Of a stretch of 64,000 bases of DNA, positions 35,429 through 47,239 are shown in pieces. The stretch comes from Pomphorhynchus laevis. Taxonomy: Eukaryota > Acanthocephala > Palaeacanthocephala > Echinorhynchida > Pomphorhynchidae. The notes beneath the pieces were generated by a model. It saw nothing but the letters and a program-made list of their open reading frames with translations, had not been told where the DNA came from and searched no databases. Location: assembly GCA_012934845.2 (NCBI GenBank), contig WNNJ02003827.1:1-64000 (forward strand). The letters are read 5' to 3'. Both the position numbers and the translations under genes were made by a program. Position 1 is the first letter of the stretch; each line of letters starts with the position of its first letter.

Positions 35429-36864
35429 TCACTACTTTCCAGCCGTCGATGCAGCTCGTTGAAAGCCTCGTGTCTTCTCAAACGATCTGCAGGAGATAAA
35501 TCACGGAGTAAATGAAAATCAGAGCGCGATAATCTAAATGCATGCTTGAGTAGGAAGTCAACATGATCTTTTGAGTCTAGAACAACTTTTAAAAGTCTAG
35601 GTCTATCTGAAAGTTTCTTGCCTAGACGAAAAACTCTTCGAACTTTAAGACACTTCGCAACATCCACATCGCTCTGGAGAAAAATCTTAGAAAACACTGC
35701 GCGAAGATGCACAATATCGTCATCCAGTCTACTTTGGGGATTGTTACTGAGAGATTCTTCAACACCGCTCACGATAACGTTTAACTCTCTTCTGGAGTTA
35801 AATTGTCTAGAGCTGAATTGTTAAGGGCTAGCAGTCGGAACTAATGAAGAATGAGTCTCAGGGGCAATCGATGGCCGTCGATGATTTGGAGGAATCACTG
35901 CATGTTGTTTATTATTTGGAAGGCTAACTATTTGTCGTAGATTATCTATAGGCCTAACTATAATCTGACTAGCCTTTGCAAGATCCTTAACGCTCTCAAT
36001 TAACGGGGCTACTAGAGGAGCAACACATAAACTGCAGCGGGGATGCAGTTGCTGCGGGTAAGCACAAGGACGCTCACTACAATCGCTACCTAGAGGACAG
36101 TTTTGAGAACAATCACTGCCCGAGGAAGTGTTAACAGGAGTTGACAAATCAACATTTGCATGCTTGAGGGCGGAACATTTGTTATCTACATCAAGACCGA
36201 CGCTGCTCGAGTCCAATATATGGGGATGAACAATAGAATCCAAGACAGGAAGTTGTTTGAAGGAGTAATCCATCACATTAGTCTCATGCAATGCATCCCT
36301 AACGAAGCATTGAGTTGAATTGTTATTGAAGGGTATGATTGAACGATCGCTCATTTCTAACTTCGACTGCTGCGTAAGAGAATGATTGAGTACATGAATA
36401 GCATTATTGGTTCCTATCTCAGATAATTTTGGAGTGGCCGAAACATCATCAATCCCTGACGACGAGCTGCTTGACTTTCTGAACGCTTCTGAACTCCGTT
36501 CCGGTTCGTTAATACTATGATCTTCCCCATCGTTGTGACTGTTTGAATCTGCGTTCCTCTTTAAACCATTTATTGATACTTGCTCGTCACAATGGCCCTT
36601 GAACAACAAGGAGAGCAATTCGGAGGCACAGAACCCACAAACAAAATCCCTAGACAGTAGCGATTTCGTCAGACAGGATGGAACGTTGACAGCTGTCCAT
36701 ATGTCGCATCCAGATCTGCTGCAAGAGACCTCGTGTTGCTGATACCCAGAGGAGGGGCTTGCTAATTTTGGTACAGTCTGATTGCGAGTACCGTTAATCT
36801 GCTGACTTGCTAAGCATTTTTTCGTTTCTGTCTTCTTTGTTCTTGCCATCGATTGTTGTGTCAA
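35371..36864 (-). pseudogene. CR1-like ORF1 (PHD-like finger plus RRM-like region), one in-frame stop
   Basis: Starts MTQQSMARTKKTETKK. Residues about 48-85 form a Cys-rich finger (CSRSGCDIWTAVNVPSC and FVCGFCASEL), as in CR1 ORF1 proteins. A TAA at 35821-35823 interrupts the frame after residue 347. The same frame then continues with RRELNVIVSGVEE, VRRVFRLGKK, RPRLLKVVLDSKDH and RDLSPADRLRRHEAFNELH, the RRM-like nucleic-acid-binding region of LINE ORF1s. It ends at 35371 and overlaps the ORF2 start at 35428 by 58 nt. The product would be about 497 residues if the stop were absent. Confidence 0.85.
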
Positions 36865-36990
36865 CTCGCTTCGCTCGTTGTAATCGAATAATTGTGTGTT
36901 TAAGCTTGTGTGTTCGTTGGGATTGCTTGTAAGTAGTTGTGTATTGTAAGTAGTAGCTTGTAAGTAGTAGTTGTATAGTCGATGTGAATT

Positions 36991-37714
36991 AATATATTAT
37001 TAATCTCCTGATCCTTGTTTTGAAAGTTGGCGTCTTTGGAGTGAATTGTATGTTATTTTATTGTAAGTAGTTTATTTCAATAATACCTTTCTCAAAGTTG
37101 TCAGTAAATATTTTTCTTTAAAATACCAAATATTGTTTATTTTAAGTTATTTAATAAACAATAATTATATTTATAATTAAATAATTATATTATTAATAAA
37201 ATTAATAATATAATTATTAATAATTATTATATAAAACAATTTATTGTTAAATTTTATTTATTAAATAATCAATATACATTTTACGATCAAATTGGCAATT
37301 GTGGGCATGCAATTTGGCGAAACGTGGACGCAAATTTGAAAAACGTTCATATAAATTGGAAATATAGGTTCATTAATTTGTTGATTTGTTGGTTAAATTA
37401 TCATAAATAATTAGAAATTTTGATATTTGATTTTTTGATATTTTAGATGTCCATCTTTAAAAAGGCAAAGCATTAAAAGAACTTTGAATTAACCATTTTT
37501 TCTTAAAAGATAAGCACTTCGAATGATATTGAAAAACGATAGCACATACGGCTAAATTATAATTTAGTTTTGAAATATATTTACGTTTACTAAATCTGCT
37601 TTATTTATAGAAACATGCTTTAAGCATGTTCATTATTATTGATAATTATCACCTTCGCAGCCATTATTATTTGAATTGTTAGCAGCCATCATTATTATAA
37701 ATTGTAAAAAAAGA
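36991..37714. other. Intergenic, no feature recognised
   Basis: AT-rich sequence between the CR1 5' end and the 3' end of the next LINE. AGCAGCCATTATTATTTGAA-like pieces occur twice near 37660-37690. Nothing else recognised. Confidence 0.4.
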
Positions 37715-38316
37715 TTTATTTTAACGTGGCAAATGCGTGCCAGCGCACGCTTACATGACCACAACAAAACAAAACTGTTAATCAGGTATCGAGAAGGTGT
37801 GAACGGAGGAGGTGTTTGAATGTGATGAAGGAGGGAGCGCGGCGGACGTCGAGAGGGAGTTGATTCCAGGCGAGTGAGGCGGTGACAAGGAAGTATCGGA
37901 GACCGTAGTTGTTGGAGTAATTAGGAACGTGGAGTAAGAAGGTATGACAGGAACGAAACGATAGCGAGTTGGGGCGAGTATCGTTCTAAGAAAGGAAGGT
38001 TGATGAACGATGGGGAGCCGACAGCGATGAGACGAAAAGTAACGAGAAGAAGGCGGAGTTTGATGCGGATGTGGATGGTGGGCCAGGAGAGTTGGGCAAA
38101 ATATGTGGATGTGTGGTCGAAGCGACGGAGACGAAAGAGCACTCGAACGGCGGTGTTGATTATTCGTTGTAGGGGTAGGATAATGAATTTTGGAGAATTG
38201 GCGAAAAGGCTAAGGCAGTAATCGATTTTAAGGAAAAGAAGTGATGAAAGAAGAGACATACAAGAACGGAAGTCGATAAGGGGGCGGATACGGCGGATGT
38301 CACGGAGAATAAATTA
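37715..38316 (-). mobile_element. L2/Daphne-like LINE, copy 1 (3' end only)
   Basis: The 3' end has the conserved hairpin (GCGTGC..GCACGC, 37734-37750) and the AAAAAAGATTTATTTTAACG tail. The minus-strand frame reads LFLKIDYCLSLFANSPK, LQRIINTAVRVLFRLRRFDH and LSWPTIHIRIKLR, the C-terminal region typical of L2/CR1-group ORF2. Truncated at its 5' side near 38316. Confidence 0.85.
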
Positions 38317-38599
38317 TAATGTAAATTATTATTTATTTGTTGAGAACACTTTACACTGAGAATAATAGCAATGTCCGTTTCAAACAACAATAATGAGTGT
38401 AATATGTAAAGATATTATATAAATAATTCGTATAAAAAGATTACATACGAAATGAGAAAGCCCATAGTTAATGAAAGAGACAACAATGGAGATCATACTA
38501 AATTAGCCCACCAAGTAGTGATAACAAAGCGTTCCGACCATAATATTTTTAAACGGAATCAACGAATATGTCCTTGGAGATGAATCAAAAAGATACAAA

Positions 38600-38830
38600 G
38601 CGTTAAACATACAGATCAACTGAAAATTCAATTAGTTTCCAATTTTGAAGAGAACAACGACACTACGCTTTGAGAGGTAGCTAAGGATATCAACAATCTA
38701 TTTTCACAAACAACAATAGTCCGAATCTTAGATTGGCTTGTCATCACTAAGAAAAGTTTGCGTCTTTGTGTGTTGGCAAGAGCATGATATGTGTGTACAT
38801 ATCGATAAGGCAAATATTAACATATTCAAT
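38600..38830 (+). pseudogene. Tc1-like transposase remnant (helix-turn-helix region)
   Basis: The plus-strand frame reads LVSNFEENNDTTL, a stop, EVAKDINNLFSQTTIVRILD, then a Lys-rich end ITKKSLR. The pattern (N..T..E.A..I...S..T..R.L...G.T.K) is that of the N-terminal DNA-binding region of Tc1/IS630-type transposases. No DDE region is seen. It sits between two LINE copies. A tentative call. Confidence 0.4.
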
Positions 38831-38929
38831 TGGAGTACTTTAGGGCCATCACCTAGAGGATGTTAGGAGTATTACCGAGCACATAATAATGGAGGTCGTA
38901 ACGTAAATATTCAGCAGGCTATTTATGAT

Positions 38930-40484
38930 AATATTACTTTATTTACGTATCAAATGCGTGTCAGCTGGAGCTTACTAGTTCACTAACTAACAAAAAGCAG
39001 CAAAGTCATACAGATAAATTTGTTAAATTATTAAAATGTGATCGGATTTGGCATTCGAAGCACGGCATGGAGGCTGATTGGCGTATATGAATGGGCAGAT
39101 GATTCCACGACATAGCAGCCACAAGGAATGAGCGGAAGTCAAAAGAGGTAGAGTAATTTGGGATATGTAAAAGAGCGGAATTACGGGAATGCAAAGAATA
39201 GTAAGCAGGACGAGAATTGTCGAGAAAAATAAGGCTGAGAAATGAAGGGGTATGAAAAGTTACAAGACATAAAGTAAACTTCAACTAAAATACATCGTCA
39301 GCTCATCGTTGACAATGTGTTGTAATGGAAGTTGAGTGGATTTAGGTAAGTTGGTAAATAGACTAAGACAGTAATCAAGTCTCAAGAAAATTAGAGAAGA
39401 TATGAAAGTCATACAAGAAGGGAAATAAATCAATCTTTGAATTTTACGGAGGTTGCGGTGAATCAAGGTAAATTAGCGTACTTTATCTCCAACGAAAGGT
39501 TTAAGTGAAGGTCGGTTGTCGAAATGGAAGCCTAAGAAAACGAGATTGTCAACGATTGGAAGGATTGTAGAATTTAATGATATAGAGAGAGATGTTCTAA
39601 GAGGAGGCGTTGAGAAAGGATCCACATTATTTTGGATTTATTAGGATTCAAAATACAGACAAAGGGAAGATAGATAATTGGAAATTGAGGGAAGACAGTT
39701 AGAAGCAGAAACACTAAGATCATCAATACGATAAGCAAGTGCATGAGCATAGATGATAATGTCATCAGCATATTGCATAACATGGAAGTTAAATGTATGA
39801 GAAATATAAGACAAGTCATCGAGAAGAAGAGAGAAAAGCAAAGGGCCTAATACGAATCCTTGTGGAACAACGGACGGGATTGAAGAAGGATGAAAATAGA
39901 AGAGCTAGAACAGACGAAAAATGTACGGTTTGATAGATATGAAGAAAACCAAGCTACAGTGGATAAATATAAGCCGTAATCATGACGAAGACAATGGAGA
40001 ATAATCAAATGATCGACGATGTCAAAAGCAGATGATATATCAAGAAACTATGACACTACATAATTTTTAATCGTGGGAGATGAGTAATTTGTTATAAACT
40101 TTAATCCAGATAATTTTAGTAGAGTGATTAGAGTGAAAAGCAGCTTGGAATGGAGGGAACAAGTTGTAGGAAAATAGATATGCATTAACTTGCTTGAGAA
40201 CGAGATGCTCAAGGAGTTTGGAGATGGCTGGGAGAAGTGAGATAGGACGGTACGAAGATGGTAGTTAGGGGTCGAGCGATTTATTTTTGAGGAGAGGACG
40301 AACAGTGACGCATTTCCAGTTTAAAGGAATTGTGTGGTTGCGGATAGACAAGTTAAACAAAGTGGTTAGGAAGGGTGAGATAGATGAGCAAATATTTTTA
40401 ATCAAGTGAGAGGGGATTGTGTCGGAAGGAGGTTTATTAGGTAATGAAAGAAGAACCGAAGAAACTTCATCAGATCCACGAGAT
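38930..40484 (-). mobile_element. L2/Daphne-like LINE, copy 2 (RT and 3' end)
   Basis: The eroded 3' hairpin lies at about 38950-38975. Reading towards 5': SWNHLPIHIRQSASMPCFEC (C-terminus), FLRLDYCLSLFTNLPKS, YADDIIIYAHA with the catalytic YADD at 39761-39772, a DIVDHLIILHCL region, YRPISLLPAISKLLEHL near 40200, and NKPPSDTIPSHLIKN at about 40430. Stops and frame changes are common. At about 40485 the sequence jumps to the C-terminal region of another copy, so copy 2 is 5'-truncated. Confidence 0.8.
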
Positions 40485-42590
40485 ATGAGCAGCCACAAGG
40501 AAGGAGCGGAAGCCACGAGTGGTAGAGTAGTTTGGACATTTAAAAGAAGAGAATTACGGAATTGCAAATAAGTAAATAGGAAGAAAATTGTCGAGAAAAG
40601 GAAGGTTGAGAAATGAACGGGTGTGAAAAGTTACAAGGCGGAAAGCAATGAGAAGAAGACGAATTTGAACACGAGAATAAATAGTAAGCAAATCGAGAGA
40701 AGCTAGACGATTAAACACATGACGTCACTGATTAAACACAGTGACGGAGTCGACGCTTAGATAGACAACAGTCGGAATCGAACCAGGAAGCATGGCCGAA
40801 GCGCTGAAAGCGTCAGGGTCGAATAGGCAGAAGGTGATTGAGGATCGACGTAAGTTCAGAATCAAAGAGACCTTCGGGAGAAAGATAGATGGAAGCCAAG
40901 CGAATGAAGAATTGAGTAAGGCATAACAGAGAATATGGATATCGAGAAGTTTCCAAGGTCGAATTGGAGTAGCTAATGTTAAAGGCAGAGAAGGAGGATG
41001 AAGATGGGGACGAGTAAGAGTAAGAATGACAAGGAAATGATCGGACAAACCAGGATTGGTAATTGACAAGGAAGTATAGTCATTGAAGCAGTTGGGAACA
41101 GCAATGATGTCGAAAGCACCGCCGAGAATATGAGTGGGGCTTGTTGAAAGTAATTTATAGTTAAAATCAGAAAAAAATATTAGTTGGAGGGATATAATCA
41201 TAGTCAGCTGGACGATCAAGACGAATGTTAAAGTCACCGAGAACAAAAGAAGTATAGGACAATGAGCACTGAGAAAGATCTGCAAGGTCGGTAAATAAGA
41301 TACGTGAGGTGGCGGCTGAGCCTGCACGTTATATAATCACAAGTTCCATAGAAAAAGGAATTGATAATCTGCATATGAGTAATTCGAACGAAGTGTAATG
41401 GATGTTAGCGTTAATTTTACGCAGAGACGTTGGGTGACGAGCAATGACAACAATACCGCCATGGTTAGAAGCAGCAGATGTGGGAGATACAATTGGACGA
41501 GCTGATTCCACTGAAGAACAACCAGAGCGACATAGACGACGAATAGCAAGATTGTCAGAGTCAGTGCCATGATTCGGTAATGCAGATAATATCGATAGAT
41601 AATTGATCGAATATATCAAGAAACAGATCCGTTTTATGAAAAAAGGAGCGAGTTTTGAAAAAACTAAGACGAAAGGTATGCTCAGAAGCGAGATTGACTA
41701 GCAAAGAAGACAAGGGGGAGAATCGGAATGCCGTAGGACTTTTGGCCTCGTGTGTACGACATGAATATTTCCGTTCATTTGACGGATTGATAAGGATGAC
41801 TCGCTGTTTGTTTCACGTCGATGTTTTTCAATGCGAGCTAAATTGAGCTGGACAATATCAGAAGAGGATCGGTCAGGATTGTTACGACAAGTAGATGAAG
41901 TGGTAACATGTTTAAAACGTTGGGAGAGTACCAAGAAAGCATGTGAACTATGTCGGAAAACGATTTTTAGGAGTGGGGTCATAGATGATTGGATTTAGTG
42001 ATTTGTTTAAACGGATAACAAATACAGTAGCGATATTATTGAAGAGGGATGGATTATTATCAGGAATAATGGTTGCTAGATAGACCTGAAAGGAGATACA
42101 TCATCTAGGCGATATTGTGGAGAAGCAGATTTGGGAAACTTTAAGGTAGACATGATAATACATCGATCGCGCCAAGGAAAATGATTATGTGGATGTGGTG
42201 GACGGACATAGCTGGTAAGAGTAGAGGCAGAAGAGTAGACAGAAGTGGGAATGATAGGGGTGCTCGATGGAGATTGAGGATAAGTTGGAGCATGTGTTAC
42301 AGAAGTACAGTGTTGAATCGGTTGATTCAACACTGTACTTCTGTACAGTGGTGAATGACAGGGAGATTAGAGGAGTGTGTGTGATAGAAGGATTAAGAAT
42401 GAGATTATATGATGCGAAGTTAGGTGTTGATGCGAGGGAAACGTCAAAAACAGTATCGGTCCGAGTCGTCGTATTTGAGACAGAAATGAAAGAGCAGGAT
42501 AGCTGTCAAATTTTTCTGACGCCCAAAAATCACATGAAACGGATTACTTTGATACACCGAACGTTCAAATATTTTATCTAGAACAACGGT
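40485..42590 (-). mobile_element. L2/Daphne-like LINE, copy 3 (C-terminal scrap joined to endonuclease part)
   Basis: 40485-40680 repeats the C-terminal region of copy 2 (compare 39110-39290). From about 40730 the sequence switches to the endonuclease part: IPTVVYLSVDSVTVF, LSDHFLVILTL, STSPTHILGGAFDIIAVPNC, a LGDFNIRLD motif near 41240, HGGIVVIARHPTSLRKINAN and GCSSVESARPIVSPTSAA. The RT core is missing between these parts. The 5' leader extends to about 42590 and includes a local palindrome at 42300. Confidence 0.8.
42300..42346. repeat. Perfect palindrome, ~21-bp arms
   Basis: Arms ACAGAAGTACAGTGTTGAAT (plus C) and their exact complement, around a 4-nt loop GGTT. The parallel place in copy 4 (near 44880) has only the left arm region, GTGTTGAATCGGTTATTCTG, so the right arm is a new local inverted copy. 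Confidence 0.9.
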
Positions 42591-42756
42591 TCATAAGTCA
42601 CAATCTTTACAATCGCGTACAACTTCCAAACTTATATAACGATCATTGCATTCCGATGTGTAAGATGTGTGATCAGCAACGGGTATTTAAGATCAAGGTT
42701 TTTTACGCATGAGCTTTTATAGAGAGATTAAGTTCAATCCGCGAGCGTAGCGAGCG

Positions 42757-42880
42757 GAATTGACAGGAAAAATCTGAAAACTGACAGGAAAAAATTGGAA
42801 CTGGCAGGAAAATCTAAAACTGACATAAAACAACTGGAACTGACAGGAAACATCTGAAACTGACAGGAAAAATCTGGAAT
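42757..42880. repeat. 20-bp minisatellite, ~6 copies
   Basis: Imperfect repeats of CTGACAGGAAAAATCTGGAA between L2/Daphne-like copies 3 and 4. Units vary by a few bases each. The minus-strand frame through them encodes a repeated CQFQF-like string, which I regard as chance. Confidence 0.85.
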
Positions 42881-43089
42881 GTAAGTAGTTATAGCAAAAG
42901 AATTTTTTAGCCCAAATAATTTTATAACTACTTTTAAGACAAGTAATTAAAACAAAAGAATTTTTTGGAAGAAGGTGGAATAGCCCTGGGATGAAAGTAT
43001 TTAAAGAAAAGAGATGATACAAGGGGCATATGGGTAGCACGTAAGTAAATTAGATAGCTTAGATTGTAGATAAGAAAAAATCATCAGGA

Positions 43090-45110
43090 TTTATGTTACA
43101 ACGGGTAATGATCGTGAAAGAATTGAGTTTAAGATTTTCTAATTAGATTTAGAGTTGAAAGAGGTCTATAGTTGATTTCGCCAAAAGAAAGTACGTTCAG
43201 TACGCATAAAAATGAGATTTGAACGGCGTAGAGAAAAGTAGGAATCACGGAGATTTGGAGTGAGTGAGTTTGGAGAACGTTTAAGAAAGCGATGATACAC
43301 ACGAAAAGAGTAACGGAGTCGACGCTTATAAAGACTACAGTTGGAATCTTAGCAGGGAGCATGACCCAAGCGCTGAAAACGTCGGGATCGACTATGCAGA
43401 ATATAATTGAGAACATCTGTAATTTCATAATAAAACAAAATGAAGAGATCATCGGGAGAAAGACAGTTAAGTGGAAGCGAAAAGAGTGAATTGAGTAAGG
43501 CTGAACAGAGAATAGGGATATCGAGAAGTTTACAGGGTCGACTTGGACTAGCTAATTTTGAAAGTGGGGAAGGGAATAGGGATGATTAAGAGTAAGAGTG
43601 ACAAGAAAATGATCGGACAAACCAGGATCAATACTTGACAAGGAGATATAGTTATTGAAACAGTTGGAAACAGCAATGATGTCCAGAGCACCACCGAGTA
43701 TATGAGTGGGACTTGTTGAAAGTAATGTATAATTATAATCAGAAAAAAGGTTAGTTAGGATAATAGAGTAAAAGCCTGCCGAACCATCAAGGCAAATGTT
43801 AAAGTCACCGAGAACAAAAGAAGGCGTAGAAGACAATGAACAGTGAGAAAGAAGATCTGCAAGGTCTAAAGAACATACGTAAGGGGGCAGCTGAGCCTGG
43901 ACGGTATACTATCACAAGTTCAGAGGGAAAGGAGTTGATAATCTGCTTATGAGCAATTCGAACGAAGTGTAATGGATGTTAGCGTTAATTTTACGCAGAG
44001 ACGTTGGGTGACGAGCAATGACAACAATACCGCCATGGTTAGAAGCAGCAGATGTGGGAGATACAATTGGACGAGCTGATTCCACTGAAGAACAACCAGA
44101 GCGACATAGACGACGAATAGCAAGATTGTCAGAGTCAGAGTGCCAGGATTCGGTAATATAGAGAATATAAATAATTGATCGAAGATATTAAGGAGCAGAT
44201 CAGCATTATGAATTATGGAGCGAGTTTTGAAAATACCATGACAAAAAGTATGTTCAGGAGCGAGATCGACTGGCAAAGAATACTGGGGAGAAAGCCGGGG
44301 AGCCATCGAATTTTTGGCCTTGTGTGTACGACGTAAAATTTCCGTTGATTTGACGGATTGATAAGGATGACTCGCCGTTTGTTTTACGTCGATGTTTTCC
44401 AATGCGAGTTAAATTGAGCTGATCAATATCAGAAGTGGAGCGGTCAGGATAAATACGACAAGTAGATAAAGTGGAAACAAGTTTTAAACGTTGAGAGAGT
44501 ACCGAGGAGGCATGTGAACTATGTCGGAAAACGATTTTTAGGAGTGAAGGATGATATGATTGGATTTAGTGATTTGTTTAAACGGATAACAAATACAGTA
44601 GCGATATTATCGAAGAGGGATGGATTATTATCAGGAAGAATATTCGCTAAGATAGACCTAAAAGCAGATACATCATCACCGAGGCAAGATTGTGGAGAAG
44701 CAGATTCGGAGAGCTCAATGTCAGATATGATAATACAACGATCGCGCGAAGGAAAGCAATTACATGGAAGTGGTGGATTGGCAGATCTAGTTGTAGATGC
44801 AGAAGATCAGGTAGAAGTAGGAATGACAGGGGGTGATCAATGGATAATTTAGATAGGTTGGAGCTTGTGTGGCAGGTGTGGAGTGTTGAATCGGTTATTC
44901 TGAGATGTTACTTCAGATAATTTTGACGGAAGGGAAAGAATAGGAAATAGGAGGTACGAGATGAAAATCCTTACCGTTTGCATTGCTAGGATGAAGATGA
45001 ATTTAAGTTTTATTTGTAGTTGAACGATGAGTATGTGAGAGAAGGCTCAAGAATGGAATTATACGATGCAAAGTCAGGGTTTGATGTAAGCAGAAGTGGA
45101 GGAGTAGGAT
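43090..45110 (-). mobile_element. L2/Daphne-like LINE, copy 4 (endonuclease part and leader)
   Basis: Parallel to copy 3: DPDVFSAWVMLPAKIPTVVF, GLSDHFLVTLTLNHP, VLGDFNICLDGSAGFY, STSPTHILGGALDIIAVSNC, and again the HGGIVVIARHPTSLRKINAN segment. A 184-bp stretch (43955-44138) is identical to 41381-41564 in copy 3 while the flanks differ. The 5' leader (44500-45110) matches 41940-42500. The RT is absent. Confidence 0.8.
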
Positions 45111-45114
45111 ACTG

Positions 45115-46980
45115 ATGAACAAAAATCGCATGTATTTAATATATAACCTAAACGATATTTTGGGTAAGTTCATGTCCCGACAATTTGACGTTGGAATACC
45201 ACGAAGAGTTGAAGCTGTGATTCACGCGTCCAGATACTTTATTACAAACACATTAGTTCCTGGAGTTGCGCTTGTCAAGTTGGACTTTCATAACGCGTTT
45301 ACCACAGTCAACCGTGCGAACATGATTGACACGGTTCACAGGAAGCTACCAGCTTACCTGTCGTTCGTCAACCTGTGCTACGGTGGTGATAGTCAAGTTA
45401 TTGTGGCAACATCAATAATTCCGTCAGCTGAAGGTGTTCAGCAAGGGAACCCCCTTTTGTCCCTGATTTTCTTGCTTGCGGTAAACGAAGTTGTCAAACT
45501 CTGTCAGTCACCGTTTTACGCATGGTATCTCGACGACTGTATATTTTTGGGGTGGTTACTAAGATACGATTTATTCATATGAGCTGCTAAAATAATCGAT
45601 CAGGGGACGAGAATTGGACTGATATTAAATCCTCAAAAGTTAGAGTTAATAACCCGTGATCCTAAGGATCCAATTCGATTGATGGACTTTATTCTGTCAT
45701 CTTGAGCACTCCGGTAGGTAGCGATTTGGTGCTCAATTAAACTTTGAATTAATGTGGATCGCTTCTCCAGAACACTGTCGAACGAATGGTCGATCTATAT
45801 AGACATGATGCAATGTTTCTGTAACGATGTAGCTTCAGCATACTAAAGATTTATCATCTGCTATGATATGTTCCTTGCTCTTCTTGCCCGTCATTAAAGC
45901 ATTATGACAAAGTCATAAAGTCCGCTCTTGCCGACATTTTGAATTTATATCTGGATGATAAGGCATGGCATTAAGCAACTTTGCCGATTGACTTGGGTGG
46001 CTTAGGTTTATATCGCAGTGAAGTTATATCACTTCCGGTATATTTTTCCTCAATCGCAAGCACGTAGGCTCCCAGAAAAGACATAGTTGAGACCAAAACA
46101 TGAGGCAACCATCGGAGTGGACTGCTCGGATTTCCGAAATGTCGTGCCAGGTGGGCGGTTGTATGCGGGGAATTGTTGCCAACAGAAAAACATAAAGAAA
46201 AACGTGGTCTCGTCCCATGCAATGATCACTAGTAGTTTACACTTGTCGGAGGCTAATTATGCTAAATGTGGAGCTAGACTGCTTGGTGCGGTAGGCATGG
46301 ACTCTGAAGCTTCCCCGACCGCACCTCCAATCTCGTCGGTTGGCATCAGATTGGACGACTTATCCTTCACAACCGCTGTGGCCCTACGACTCGGCATCAA
46401 ATTCAGCGGGGAATTCACATACCGATGTGGAAATACACATTGGGCTTACGCGGTATAGTCTGTCGACACAGCAAATCCCGGCACACTCGACCCTCCGAGT
46501 TGAACAAAATAATTTGAATGCATTTGTCTTCAGTGGGGATACCTTCTCGATTAGATCCGGTCGGTTTGTGTCGCAGCGATGGCAAGCGACCGGATGGAGG
46601 GATTTTGGTTCCTTGAAAGAACGGTAAAATACTAATTCGGGATGCTATCTGCATAAACTCTCTAGCGGCGAGTTACGAGGATAAAGCAGTCATTCTGACC
46701 GGTGAGGTAGATGCTTTCGCAGAATGCAAGAAGGAAAAGTACAGCGATGATGTCCGGGACAACTGGTGAAATTCGAAAAATGGCTTTCCTCAGTCAGCAA
46801 TTAAGCGTAGCGGTTCAGCGAGGCAATGCCGCTTCTATACTCGAGTCCAAAAGCGATCAATCGGTTGTCGATTTCTTTTTGGAGGATGAAAATGCCTCCG
46901 TGTTGAAGACTACAATCCCGAAATATCTAAAGCAATTATTTATAAAATATCTCACAAAATATCATTAAAGATATATTTTA
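45115..46980 (+). mobile_element. LINE D: RT (YLDD) plus C-terminal RPDG-type endonuclease-like region, decayed
   Basis: Opposite strand to its neighbours. RT: VALVKLDFHNAFTTVNRANM, EGVQQGNPLLSLIF and YLDD at 45525-45536. Further on, with many stops, are LGGLGLYRSEV (about 45990) and a C-terminal region with RPSELNKII, SSVGIPSRLDPVGLCRSDGK, RPDGGILVP and NGKILIRDAICINSLAASY. It ends with LSVAVQRGNAASI. The RH..ELN, DGKRPDG and W/RDA..DTLA-type block is a recurrent C-terminal domain of one LINE group. I infer an endonuclease role. The related element at 58.0-60.4 kb has the same architecture. Confidence 0.8.
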
Positions 46981-47239
46981 GACTTATATAACCTAATACT
47001 TTTTATTATTTATATTTTATCTATAAACTTTTATAAGACACTATAGAAGCCACTGTTCGCTTAAGGCCACGCAAACCTTATATTTTCAATATTCTTAAAT
47101 ATTGAGAATGTTTGAGACATTTATCCAATAAAAATGGGAAAAGTTACCTTCATCTCAGTATAGAGGGGACTTACCACAATTATTCAAAATATACGAAAAT
47201 GCACTCTTTGCACAAGCAAAGATTGCACATATCACGCCT

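Larger units (their letters stand above)
32335..36990 (-). mobile_element. Nearly full-length CR1-like LINE
   Basis: Two overlapping reading frames in CR1 order. ORF1 has a PHD-like Cys finger and an RRM-like region; ORF2 has apurinic-type endonuclease, reverse transcriptase and a C-terminal domain. The 3' end is a short (AAT)n tract at 32335-32356 on the plus strand, typical of microsatellite-tailed CR1/L2 elements. The left limit near 36990 is a guess from the end of the G/T-rich 5' leader. The breaks are few (one stop in ORF1, and two frame changes and one stop in ORF2), so it inserted recently compared with the other LINEs here. It has a higher G+C content than the host sequence. Confidence 0.92.

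Noticed and set aside
42717-43040. 107-residue minus-strand frame with CQFQF repeats
   Set aside because: It reads through a 20-bp minisatellite; the repetition is of DNA origin and no known domain appears.
46087-46627. Plus- and minus-strand frames of 64-123 residues
   Set aside because: They overlap LINE D in other frames; the recognisable RPSELN..RPDG block is in the LINE frame.
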